A stretch of DNA of 64,000 bases from Panonychus citri (taxonomy: Eukaryota; Arthropoda; Arachnida; Trombidiformes; Tetranychidae): the NCBI RefSeq assembly GCF_014898815.1, contig NW_026515547.1, positions 868,001-932,000 of the forward strand. The letters are read 5' to 3'. The notes beneath the pieces are model-generated. The model searched no databases. It was not told the DNA's origin and saw nothing but the letters and a program-made list of their open reading frames with translations. Below, one piece after another: positions 25,801 through 37,841 of this stretch. The position numbers and the translations under genes were made by a program. Each line of letters opens with the position of its first letter. The stretch's first letter is position 1.

Positions 25801-27914
25801 AGAACATGATAACTGAAAGTGAATCAAAATTCTGAGCTGAGTTTCTCTCTCTCTCTCTTTCCCTGAGAATAGGTAAGTAAAGGCCTTGAAATTAGCATTT
25901 GATGAAAGTTAATGTTTTTTTCCTTTTGCTACTGAATCGCTGAGAAAAAAATCTCCCCTGTTCTACACCATGAGTTGATATTCCGAGGAAACTGAGGGAA
26001 ATTCTGGTTTCCAGAACTATTACCATGAAGTATTAATATAAAGAAAGAAAATGGTTAAAAATATAATACAGAGATTGCAAGTTGACTCTCATAGTTTTCA
26101 ACTTATGGTTATTTGATTAAGATTGAATGAGATATTGAATGTTACTCAGACTAATGTTTCAATGAAAAGTTCATTGTTCATGGTAAAAGTGCTTCATCAA
26201 AGATGATTATCATCATGATCGTATCTTCACAGAAGCCTCAGTCAATGATGGTGATGGTGATGACGATCATGAGAACGAAAGATAAAAGAAGAGAAAGTGA
26301 ATAAGATCATCATGATCTCTCACTTTATCCACCATTGAGATAAAAAGATGATAAGAAATTTGAGAATCTCAAAGATAATCGAGAGAAAAACATTTTCATA
26401 TAACCGATAACACTTAACATCAACTTATGATGATCATCAATTTCATACATGGTGAGCCTGAGAAACGAAATCTCTTATTTTGGAAAGGAAAAAAACAACA
26501 ATATCTGATAATGATCATGATCATGATGATTTTCACCATGATGATGAGTATCATCCTGGTGAAAATCACAGAATAAAAATGAATCACAATGAAAAAATTT
26601 CTCGCATTGAAGAAGAAGAAAAAAGTGGAAAATTTTGATTCTTTTTCTATCATGAAACTTTTGTTCCATTGATTCAGATTCTTTTTCATTTTCGAATGAA
26701 ATTTCATCCCCTTTATACTCTTAATTTATCATGTTCATTTCATGTCACACACATTCTTGGTGTATGAGCTTGAACTTTTCACCATAATGATTCATTTTGG
26801 GAAAATTATTTTAAAATAACTGAAAAAAGAGAAGAACAAGAAGAAAAAAAAAGACTCCAAAGATGGAACATGAATAATCTGTGGATCTTCATGATGAAAA
26901 TTTACATGATAATGAGACAGAATTTGAGTGAAGAATAAAAACAAATAGTAATAGAGAATAGAACAATTTCTTTCCAGTCTAAAATCCACTCATGATAATG
27001 ATACAAATGTTTCATATTCACCTTTGAGTAATAACAACATTTACCATGAGATAAATATAATTGTAACTGTGTAAGAGATTCAGAGAGATGATAATGAATT
27101 GAATTTCCTCTGAATGGATCAGGGGTTTCATTTTTACTCTCTCACGATGAATCATTGTTATCACCATCATCAAGAGTGAGAGATGAAGATGTGATAAAAA
27201 GGTTGTAAATCTTATCTTAGTTTATTTTTCCTCTCCTTTCTGAGAAACAAAAAGTTCTGATAAATTTTCATGATAGTTTTCCCATTTATTGTAATTCATC
27301 AGAACCTTATGTTGATAATATCACCCTGGTTATCGTTTACTTAGACTAAAAATGTATCATTGATTTTTATCTTATCGTTTTGAAAGCCAATGAAATTACA
27401 TAATATACTTGGAAAAAAATCACTATCATCATCGTTCCGAATTCAGTTTCAATTGAGAATGAGATGAATGATGAAACTTTTACAAAAGTTCTGAGTGTTC
27501 AGACATGAAATTATCAGCTACTGTAATCAACTACTCAATTGAATATAACTTTTTCTCTCTCTTCATCTTTCATGCTCAGATAGATTTACATGTTATCATG
27601 AAAAGTAGAAGCTGATGATTGGTAAAGAATTGAAAGTGAAACACTTGAGAAAATAAATAAAACTATTGGAAAGTAAATATTATCTTGATATTCACATGAA
27701 ATGTAAATCATGAATCTGGTTGTTCATAGAAATCAGAAAGTTCAGTTCTCTCTTCAAATGGAATGAGATAAACTGAATGAGAACTATTAGTTTAAAAGTC
27801 TCAAGGTGAACTAAATGAAAGCGGAAGTCAACATGCTGGTGAATTTTTGCAAATTGAAAGTTACACTTTAGTTTGTGTGTAAATTACAGTTAAAATTCAT
27901 TCGCCTTCATGATC

Positions 27915-28040
27915 ATGGAACCTGAACTCAGTAATGAAATCAGAATCAGTCTGTTGGGAAAACTGTACGAATCATATTTAGGTATACGAAATTATGGAAT
28001 TGTAAGTAAAGATCATAATAGGAGGTGTTCACTGAGTTAG
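27915..28040 (+). other. Short open frame with exon-like composition (doubtful)
   Basis: ATG followed by 40 further codons and a TAG. The peptide starts MEPELSNEIRISLLGKLYES and is less repetitive than the surroundings. A consensus-like donor, ATT|GTAAGTAAAG, lies inside it at about 28002, so the first 29 codons could be a short first exon. No domain is recognised, and the words AATCAGAATCAG also occur elsewhere in the background, so chance is a real possibility. Confidence 0.15.
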
Positions 28041-29337
28041 AACTTTCTTTTTTTTCTCTTTCAACTTTGATATATTTCTACTTTACGAATTTTGTAAACT
28101 CTTTATCTTCATGATTACCATCATGATGGTGATTCATTGAAATTAATAACAATCTGCAATTTCAGCAAATGAAAACATTATATAAACAGATAGGGAAACA
28201 ATTCTGAGCATTTCATCAGTTTTAGTGTTCAGGGGAACAGAAAAATTATATTCGTTGTAACAACAAACAAATAAACAAAACACAAAAATGAAGCCTCATG
28301 GTGAGAGGATGATAAAAGATGATGAGGATGAAGATGATGATGAATTCAGTATGATTAATGATGAAAAAAGATGAGGCAAAAAGAGGAAGAAACAAGAAAA
28401 AAAAAGTTACCATGAAATAAACAGTAAAAGTGATAAATTCATGAAGAGTGGAAGAGAAGAAAAAATTAAATAATGATAATTATATTTGATAATATTGTAT
28501 AAATAATTTTCCGTTCAGGTTGTCGACCTAAATGATAATAATAATGGTTTAAGCTGAAAAGTTCTAACTTTTCATTTTCGAAAAGTTTCCGGTTTCTCTT
28601 TTATCGTTTCCCTTTTCTGATAATTTCTCTTGGTGATAAAGTTCTGTGATCTCATGGCTTCTAAGTTCTATTCAGCTTATGAAATACATTTAGAAATTAA
28701 AGACAAGAGGAAATGGTGAACATGTCGAACTTTTCTCTCTCTCTCTCATCTTTAACATGATTATATTCAGAATTATCATGATCATCGATTTTATCACTCG
28801 ACACTTCACCTTAACTTTTCTTGTTCTCTCTCTCTCTCATTAAATGTTCACTTCAATTTCCTTTATCCCTCAGAACCTTTAATTTTATCTAAGGTACAAG
28901 TTACCTCGAAGTAGTTTCAGAATCAGATCAAAAAAACGAACCTAAGTTCGTGAAATAAAAGTACAAATCTCCTTAATAGAAAAGTTTTTATCGACAATAA
29001 AACTAATAATAATAACCCTTTTCCTTTTTGTTATCAACCCGCAATCATTGACTATTCACTAATGACTAATGAATATCCACTTGAGATTGATTCATTTCTA
29101 CTATTATCTATTTTCACTATTCATTGACTTTTCCATGAAACATTAATCATCCATCATTATCATCATCACCAAGATGATATTCATCATCAGAAAACTTAAC
29201 CCTATCCATTACAAGTAAACCCATAAAACCAGTAAATATCTTGAACCCAGAAAGGTTTAAGGTCAATCAACATAAAAAAAACTCAGGTTACCTTTTAATC
29301 AACAATTTGAAACAGATAATAAAAAGTTAACATCTTA

Positions 29338-29924
29338 AGGGGTATGTATCACCCAAAATCGACCGAAATGTTATCAACCTAACTAAACTCAAACTTTCCA
29401 CAAATAAATGTCCTTTTGATTACAAGTATTTGCGTGAATATTTGAAGCTTCTATGATATGTAATTCAAAAGTTATAGCTTATCGAAATTTATTAGGCCAC
29501 TAGCGATTCCTCGTAAACCACTTTTGCAAATCAATCTAAAACACGTAGACTTATAGAAGATACATAGACAATTATTTTTGGTTGATAAAATAGGCTGATA
29601 ACAATGTCCTCACGGTATGTTTTCATTTCGAAGCTAAATGACCTCTAGATTATATTTGAGGAGCCGACGCGTGAAATGACTTTTCCTGTTGTTAATCGAT
29701 AGAACGCTAAATAAACTATATTTGTACGAAGTTTCATGTCTATATCTATCACCGTTCTCGAAATATTATCGAAAAATAGTTTAAGTTTCGACGGCAATTG
29801 TGGCCGAACGGGATATTTTAGAGAAGTTTTGATTAGACAAAACATTGGTTTTCGATGTATTCTATCAGAATAATGACCTTATTTTAAGTTTTACGAAAGT
29901 CGATTTTGGATGATACATACCCCT
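29338..29924. mobile_element. 587-bp non-autonomous DNA transposon (MITE-like), TTA target duplication
   Basis: The two ends are inverted repeats of 26 bp (29338-29363 and 29899-29924) with one mismatch. They begin AGGGGTATGTATCA and end in a CAAAATCGAC-type sequence. TTA is repeated directly outside both ends (29335-29337 and 29925-29927), as expected for a target-site duplication. The inside is richer in GC and CpG than its flanks and lacks the GAT/ATC triplets of the host DNA. No transposase-sized frame is present; the longest is about 66 codons (minus, 29645-29845) with no domain I know. A 3-bp TTA duplication with G-rich ends is the habit of PIF/Harbinger elements, so I assign it there tentatively. 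Confidence 0.85.
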
Positions 29925-30347
29925 TTATCTAATCACTAATAACAATTAAACCCTGAAATAAAACACACAAACACATAGAGAATACACTAATTAACTTATT
30001 TGATTGTGATTGTTAATCTTAATAATAACAAGAAACTTGTGACACAATTGTAATTTACAAATAGTAATAAGCTGATGAACAATTTGATTGACAATTAAGC
30101 TTAACAATTGAATTTATATCATTACAAGGAAAATCAAAGTTAACTATCAACAACAACTGATATGATACTAATAGTTATCTAACAATGATAATATACAATG
30201 ATAGTGTAATCAATTGAACTGTCAGAAACATTGTTGAGTTAATCATCAGTTGAAAATCATTAAGTGAAAAGTTCAGTGTTCAGAGTAATAGTAATAATAT
30301 TTTCACCCAAAATTCAGAGGAAAAAAAATTACCGACAAACACACATC

Positions 30348-30348
<1 letters not shown>

Positions 30349-30408
<60 letters not shown>
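30349..30408. repeat. (AG)n microsatellite, 60 bp
   Basis: A perfect AG run of about 60 bp. Confidence 0.97.
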
Positions 30409-30410
<2 letters not shown>

Positions 30411-31499
30411 ACAATTAATTAATTTTCCGTCATTATAATTGAATGTAAATAATCAGTTGGTACAGGAAAATTTCTGATTAAATTATTATCATGGCGATAA
30501 CATTGAATTTATCATCTTGTTATGCAATTAAAAAATGAACACAATTTTCAATTTGTTAATCATGAAATAATCACAATGATCACAATTATCATTATACCAT
30601 CCAGTTTCATGAGTTTACTTTGTTGTTATTATTATATTAATATACTATATAGTTTATTGAATAAGTATCCAGCAACTTTTTCTAACCATCATGATAATTC
30701 ATTGACGATTATTATTAACAATAAATCTGAATGGAAACTGATGAATGAAATTGAATGAATGAAAAAAAAGTAATAGGAAGTTAACAGGAAGAAAAGGTTA
30801 GGTAAAGTGGAAACAGTTGAAATCATAAATAATGATCCATTGTATCTGATGATGTAATAAGAATGAACTTTAATGGATCATCATCATCATCATGAGGAGG
30901 TGGGATGCTGATGATTTATGAAATTGTATTTTATAATCTCTATGTTCATGAATGGGAAAAATGTCTCTACCAATTTAAAGTTTTTTTTTCTTGTATAAAG
31001 AAATGCTTTAACTCATGATTACATATATCATGAATTTCAATGAATGAATCATGATAACATAGGGATATTAGTGTTTAACTGAGCTTAATTTGTGAGATTT
31101 TTTTATTCGTTATTACTTTGTATTACAGGGAGAGAATATTATCTTTGAAGATAATTTTCTTGTTCCATTCGATTGATAAAAAAATTACCAAGTAAAAAAC
31201 TAATGTGTTCTAATAGTATTCCCACTATGAGTAGTTGATTGTCGAAGATGAATTAAGATTGAGTATATAAACGATTCGAGTTTTTTTCTTCTTCTTATTC
31301 ATTTAGTTGTATCGTCTATTTTTTGATTACCTTAATCATCATTATGATTATTGATAGTTGAATATTGTTCATGATAATTAACGGTACGTTCTTTATGTAA
31401 AACTTTTCATGAGAGAGGAAAAAGTTGAGTATTTATGGATCCAAATATTACACATTATCTTTTCACAACTTTTGACGATATTACAAAGGAGAAAAGTAT

Positions 31500-31546
<47 letters not shown>
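31500..31546. repeat. (AG)n microsatellite, 47 bp
   Basis: A perfect AG run of about 47 bp. It is the cause of the Arg-Glu repeat in the open frame crossing it. Confidence 0.97.
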
Positions 31547-31550
<4 letters not shown>

Positions 31551-32228
31551 TTGATGATATACTTTTTTATTATCCGGATTATATTGAGATAATCATTTGG
31601 TATAATATGAGGATAATGATGAAGAGGATGATGAACAGCAACAAGAAAAGTGTCAATATAAAGCTAATGAAAGTGAAACTTATCATTATATTAATATTGA
31701 CGTGACCTACTTACCTTTAGTTACCTTGTCTTGTTTTTGTTTTGTTTTCCACACCAATAATTTCATCATTATATTGATACACAATCAACTTTAATTATGG
31801 TGCTCATGGTGATGATCAATTGATGAAGATGATAAAACCTTTTGGATTGCTGCAAAAACTGCTCAAGGTTTTTAAAAGATTTTAAAATGATTAAGATTAG
31901 TGAGAGAGAGAAAGAAAAAGAAAAAGAATGTTGTTAATCTGATTCGAAGTTTTTTTTTGTGGTTGCAGAGAAGAAGCAGAAAAAAAGTTCTGATAGAAAT
32001 TCCTGATTCCCTGAGATGAAGTCAAATTAACCCATTGAAACAGTTTTCCCGAGCTTTACCTGACTGATACTCTATGTAAGGTTAAATTGTTATATGATGA
32101 AGATGATGGTGATAATGATGACTGAATGATTAAGGTAAACGGGTCTCTTGAGATTATATTATATCCTCGGGATAAAGTTGATATATTTTTTTATTCTCGT
32201 TTTTTTCACCTGACCCAACCCATTTCAG

Positions 32229-32297
32229 GTGATAAAGACTCTCCTTTGACTAAACCTCAATCAACTGATTACCCTGAGGCTATTAAACAACTAAATG
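32229..32297 (+). CDS. Candidate internal exon, possibly exon 2 of the gene starting at 14642
   Basis: A strong acceptor (pyrimidine tract, then CCCATTTCAG) is followed by two bases and 22 codons of ordinary, non-repetitive composition: DKDSPLTKPQSTDYPEAIKQ and two more. The two other frames are stopped, so only the incoming phase that matches the donor at 14771 is open. Two donors are possible. GTATCA at 32298 keeps the frame open. The better-looking AAG|GTAAAC at 32319 adds 21 bases that contain a TAA stop (32315-32317). The two donors are phase-equivalent. With the first, the joined product would read on into the candidate exon at 33531; with the second, the protein would end here. No domain is recognised. 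The call rests on splice signals, phase and composition only, across a 17-kb intron. Confidence 0.3.
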
Positions 32298-32614
32298 GTA
32301 TCAGAAACATTATATAAGGTAAACGTTACTTTTTCTGTATTTCTTTTTTTTTTGGTTTCTCCTTTTTCTTATTATCAAAGATTAGGATGTATTCATTTAA
32401 ACACGTTGATTCAATATCATGAAATTCATGAGAAAGTTTTGAAAGTTTTCTAATTTGATTTGAATTTTTTTAGATGGTTCGATTAACCAAATGATTCAGA
32501 TTCCATGAAAATCTATGGTAGAGAAAAGAAGTAATAAAATTTATTCTCATGTCACAATTTTCGTTTCTGTTCAAATTTTTCGATCACAAAGAAACAATTC
32601 AGTCTATTCATGTG

Positions 32615-32618
<4 letters not shown>

Positions 32619-32652
<34 letters not shown>
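32619..32652. repeat. (CT)n microsatellite
   Basis: A perfect CT run of about 34 bp. Confidence 0.96.
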
Positions 32653-32655
<3 letters not shown>

Positions 32656-33530
32656 GTGTTCACAACAATTCTGATGTCAAATCATTTACAGAATAACATA
32701 AAGAAAACTGAGAAAAGATTCCAAATACCGAATGAGTAAGAAATAGAATTTGTTTTATTTTTATTACGATGATTTGGAAATGAGGAAAAAAGTTCTGAAC
32801 GAAATGTGAAGATTATGTGAAAAGAATCAGATCAAAGCTTAAGAAAGAAAAAAATAGAGAGACAGAGAATCTCAACTTAGAAAAGATTCTCCCAGATTAT
32901 GCTAATAATAATAATTTAGAACAGACTGAATCTGATAATCGTTGTCGTATGAATTGTTCAGGTTAGAATGAAAATAAAAACTTTAAAAAAAGTTAATTCC
33001 AAAGTTATGATGCAGAATCGAGTCCCGAATAAACTTACACTAGAGGCTCATTTGAATTTCACCTCATCTTCAATCTCGAAATCTCATCTTCAATCATCTT
33101 GTTTCTGATTATCTTCCCTGGGAGTAAATTCGCTTTTTCAACAAAAAAAAATTATTCTTCATCTTTCTCATTGAATGTTCAACTGTATTTCGAGCAAAAA
33201 TGAGTGAGTAAAAGTGAATTAGATGAATTTTCTTTCCCAATTCATCTTCAATTCAGTTGTTCATCATGATGTATCCTGATGGTACCATTGGTGGTAATAA
33301 TATATAAGTTTATTTTGTTCCTATTCTGAAAGATTGAGGTCAATGTTGTTTTCTGATGTTTCCATGTTCATGATAAGCAAAAACTGAAATGAACAATATA
33401 AACAATCACAATCAACATAATCATCTCAATCTCTTGACATTATGATGTCGATTTTTTCATCGCAATTATTAAACACCTTCAATTTGATGTGTTTTACAAT
33501 TGTTCATCTCAAATCAAACAATCTTTTCAG

Positions 33531-33562
33531 ATTTAATCGAACCTGATAGAACCAAAAAGAAG
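33531..33562 (+). CDS. Candidate 32-bp microexon in phase with the exon at 32229
   Basis: CTTTTCAG is followed by AT and ten codons (LIEPDRTKKK), then the donor AAG|GTAAAA. The incoming phase (two bases) fits the donor at 32297, and the split codon would be GAT. The outgoing phase is 0. Very short exons are easy to find by chance, so this is weak evidence that only gains weight from the phase chain 14771 to 32229 to 33531. Confidence 0.2.
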
Positions 33563-34209
33563 GTAAAAAATCTCGAACTTGTCAATTTTTCATATTCTTT
33601 TTTTTTTCCTTTTCTTCACTTGTCTCATCTTCATCTCACGTTTCCTATTTGTCTACAGTTTTATTATCTTCATCTCTTTTAACACCATCACGTCAACAGA
33701 AGATAATAAATATATGATAAATAGATGGAAAGTAAATGATAAACATGGAAAAAGAAGAAGAAGAAGAAAAAAGTTCAATTCTTTCAATGAACTTGCATTG
33801 AAATTCTGATGTACATTTATAAATAAATTGCCCAGAGAAAAGGCTCTGAAGAGGAGAGGGAGGTCGAAAAGGAACAATTTAAAAGAGACAAAAGATGATA
33901 AGGATGATGAAAAAAAAGATGAAGACGAGGTAGACATGATAAGAAAAAAAATTCTCTTCATGAGTTCCTATTGAATGGTCATGATAATGGTTTGAATCAA
34001 CTATTCATTTCTATTTATCTGTTTATATCACTCAGGTAGTATCATGATATTTGGAAGATGATGATAATGATGAGAAGGAGGAGAAAGATGAATACAATAA
34101 GGGATGTGAATGTAGAAATGGATGAGGATGATAAAGAAAAGGCAATAAGCTGGAAATGATCGAGAAGATGAAAGAGAAAGAGAGAAGTAGATTGAATTCA
34201 TTTACTCAG

Positions 34210-34211
<2 letters not shown>

Positions 34212-34246
<35 letters not shown>
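34212..34246. repeat. (GA)n microsatellite
   Basis: A perfect GA run of about 35 bp. Confidence 0.95.
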
Positions 34247-34249
<3 letters not shown>

Positions 34250-36388
34250 TCCTTCATCTTATTCCGTCTATTGATGATAAAGAAGATAAATAAATGAGAG
34301 TAAACATCGTGGCTTCTTCATAAAGCAACTAATTAAATTTCAGTGAGAAAAAGAGCATCATCCATGTTGATGACAAAGATGATGGAGAAGATGATCAACA
34401 TCAGAATTAAGATGAATCATCTTGAATATACCATCATTTATGGAAGAGAGAAAATGAGAGAGGCAAAAAAGATAATGAAAAATAGATCAAGAAGCAAAAG
34501 ATGATATTCAAAATGTGTGACAAAATGTAAGAGATTCTGAAGACTCAGATGAGGATGAACATCATCATGAGCACATCAGAATACACAATATTTTTCGTTC
34601 TTTCTAAATTGATAATAAATTCATTCAACTGGAATAAAATCTCCCGGTTATCTCTCTCTCTCTCTCTCTTAACCCAGATCTCCATCCTCATCTGTTTCTT
34701 CATAAACTTTTTACTAACAGTTTTTGCTTGTTCATCATCATGAGGATCAGAGGAAAAAGGAGCAAGAACAAAAAAAATGATCGAACTTGTTTTTTTTCTT
34801 GACAAAATTTAACAAACTTTTTTCTTCAATCTTCTTTTCACTCACTTATTACCATGAAACTTAATTTCTTTCTTCATGTTGAGTACATGGATTACAAATT
34901 ATGATATAATCATGGTTCAGGAGACAGATTATAGCTCAATGTCACTATCATGATTTTCATGTTGTTTCAAGAAGTCACCATGTTAAACATGAGACAATAA
35001 TAAAAAAACATCATCATGGAAAAAAAGTTCCCATTCCCTGTAATTTTTTTTCACTTCTTGATACAATTTTTTAGCAACAGTTTGATGTTGACTGATTATT
35101 TCTTCCGCTTCCTCTTTATCCTGTTCCCCATGTTACAGTTTAGAAACGTTACCCTGTACGATAGCTGAATTATTAGTAAGATATCAGAGTATTTGATTAA
35201 CCTCATTTAGCTGAAACTATGGAACATTTTTGGTGGAGAGAAAATTGTTCACCTCATGATGATGATGATATTCTTTTCTCCGCCGTTTACCATGAATTGT
35301 GTTGCTTTTCCAATGTTATCTTCATCCTATCAACCTTTTCTTTTCCTCTTTTCCTCATTCGATCATCATGATTATCAACAAAATGACTGATGTTTTGGTT
35401 GTTTCCTTTTTTTCCCTCTCAAGATTTAACTCGAGAGATTCTGATGGTTATGAAGTAGTCAAGGAATAGAAGAAAAAAATATCAGAACCTAAGCTAATTT
35501 CGGCAACATCCTGAGAGGGTTTATTCAGCTTCAATGAGTTTTCTTCCTTCCATCATCATATTTTCATCTACTTCAAGTAGAATCGTTTCTTTATCTTGTT
35601 GTGATTCTCAACGTCTCAGACTTTTATTCAACTTTTATCGATATATATTCAGGTAACATTCACATGATGATGACATGGAAAAGGTTGAGAACAAGATAAT
35701 AACCATGATGATAATAATGATGTTGATCTGATAAAGGAAAGGAACTATTTGATTGAGTATAATAAGCAAATTGATTGAGAATAAAATTGTTCGAAAAAAA
35801 AGTTCTGACAATCAATAGATGATAAAATTCTGTTGAATCGTAGAATACACTTTGTTGCTATTCCATGATAATCCTCATTAGTGTAACATTAAGAGTAAAG
35901 GGGAGAATTTTTTGTTCACTATTCTCTTCTGTATTCTTATCAATTATAACTTGATAATTTTTTTTTCTATTCTACTCATAAATACGTAACCATCTTCACT
36001 GTCATGATTATCATGAGACAGAATTATAATTATTGTTATTAGAAATAATACTAAAGTCTAAAGTAAAGAGAGTTTACTTGCCTCAAGATAACTGCCTCAC
36101 ATCATCTTCCATCATTTCATCATCTTTCTCGAATCATCATAATCATGATGACTGAAGAATCTTCATGGTGATGTATCTTCGTTTTCCCTCCAAGTTTTAC
36201 CTGGAAACCATGAATAAAGCGTCTTGGGACTGGAATAGGAACAGGGAAAAACAAAGAGAGAGAGAGAGAGAAGATGAAAATGATGATGATGATGGATGTA
36301 AGCTCATTGCCTCAGGGTAGATAACATTATTATCATAACTTGATGGGTTTTCTTTTCCTTCGTTTTTCACCTCCACGATTCTCATTTC

Positions 36389-36390
<2 letters not shown>

Positions 36391-36470
<80 letters not shown>
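36391..36470. repeat. (CT)40 microsatellite
   Basis: An 80-bp perfect CT run. It lies 300 bp before a 92-bp AG run, so the two are complementary arms of a possible inverted repeat. Confidence 0.97.
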
Positions 36471-36474
<4 letters not shown>

Positions 36475-36768
36475 TCGTATTATTCAAAATTGATGAAAAT
36501 TCTACCACTTGTTACATTTACTACGAAGGAAACTACCCAATAGCAGCAGAAAATTGTACTTCATTCATTGAACATTTCAAATTTAAAATATAAGATGACA
36601 GGATAAAGACATGATAACATTTTATGCAACAAAAATTTCACTTCTACTCATTTCATTATATTTAATTCAACTCTGATATAATCATGAACTCATATCAATA
36701 AAGGTGACAGAAAGAAATTAGATTAATAATAATTACAATCAAATCTGTAACAAAACATTGATAGGAGG

Positions 36769-36770
<2 letters not shown>

Positions 36771-36862
<92 letters not shown>
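36771..36862. repeat. (AG)46 microsatellite
   Basis: A 92-bp perfect AG run, the longest in the window and the reverse-strand counterpart of the CT run at 36391-36470. Confidence 0.97.
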
Positions 36863-36865
<3 letters not shown>

Positions 36866-37812
36866 TCGGTGTGCTAATAAATGAAGGTGTAAAAAAAGTT
36901 TCTCCATCTAATCCTCATCCGGTTCCGGTTGTCAATCACCTTCAGGTATTATCATAATCATTATCACCGGTAACTATTATTATTATTACAAATTATTATC
37001 GTTACTTTTGTGTAATTCATTGATAATTAATATCATCAACATTACGATAAACAATTAATCATTGATATAAACTTTGATAAAGCTAAAGTAGTAATGATAT
37101 TATTCATTAATTAAAATTTAATCATGAGCAGAAAAAAATATTACACAATCATAATCAAGGTAAATTAATGATAATACAATTTGATATCAATAATAAATGA
37201 CATTAGTTGACAAGATAATCTTATTCATTATAATGTAAATCCCTGATCATGATAATTATCACCAGAATCATGGCAAAAGTAATTGAATTGTTATTTTTTA
37301 ATCAACTTGATTAATCATAGTCATGAATTAATCTTATCATTGAACATTTTCTTTGAATTATTTAACAATTTAGAATAATAAACAATTGAGTTAATTGGAA
37401 AAACATACAATTAAGATAATCCGTTTTTCTTGAACCAGAAAATAAAAATTCACCAAAATGAGCAATCCTTTAATACCAGAACGATATCGTTGAGTAAATC
37501 ATGAGGAATTCATGATAAATATATTATTTCATGATCGCAAGTGAGTATGTGTGTGTTGATTGTCATTGCTACATTAACATGATGATGATTCTTGAATTAC
37601 AGGCAATGAATGATTCAAAGTTTCATATTCAGAATCTAATCATGGAGTCATAATCTCCCATGAGAATCATGAAAATTATCATTGAACCTCTGGTATGAAA
37701 AATAATGATATGAAAAATGATTACCTTTCTTTGATTGTTCTTATTATTATTTGTCATATCATCATCATTATTATCATGCAATCTGATTTCAATAAAATTA
37801 TCTCACCTAAAA

Positions 37813-37841
37813 ACATGAAGATAAATATCTTATCTTCATGT
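37813..37841. repeat. Perfect 12-bp inverted repeat (hairpin)
   Basis: ACATGAAGATAA, a 5-base loop (ATATC), then TTATCTTCATGT. There is no T run after it and no gene end nearby, so it is not an obvious terminator. Confidence 0.8.

Larger units (their letters stand above)
14772..29337. other. Long non-coding stretch (presumed intron)
   Basis: Nothing here has convincing coding character. It holds GAT/ATC triplet runs, GA/CT microsatellites and many short TCATGA or GATCATGATC palindromic words. Longer open frames (15261-15530, 17263-17661, 18632-19009, 25299-25634 and others) translate to poly-Ser, Phe, Ile, Met or His strings and are explained by the repeats. One short open frame of more ordinary composition (27915-28040) is listed separately. 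If the candidate exon at 32229 is real, this stretch is intronic. Confidence 0.55.
29925..32228. other. Non-coding stretch after the DNA transposon
   Basis: AT-rich DNA with two long AG runs (30349-30408 and 31500-31546). Frames here are repeat-driven. No gene is supported. Confidence 0.6.

Noticed and set aside
29645..29845. A 66-codon frame inside the DNA transposon
   Set aside because: Too short for a transposase and without a DDE or helix-turn-helix motif; the element is non-autonomous.
36197..36907. Frames with long Arg-Glu or Ser-Leu repeats
   Set aside because: They are plain translations of (AG)n and (CT)n microsatellites.
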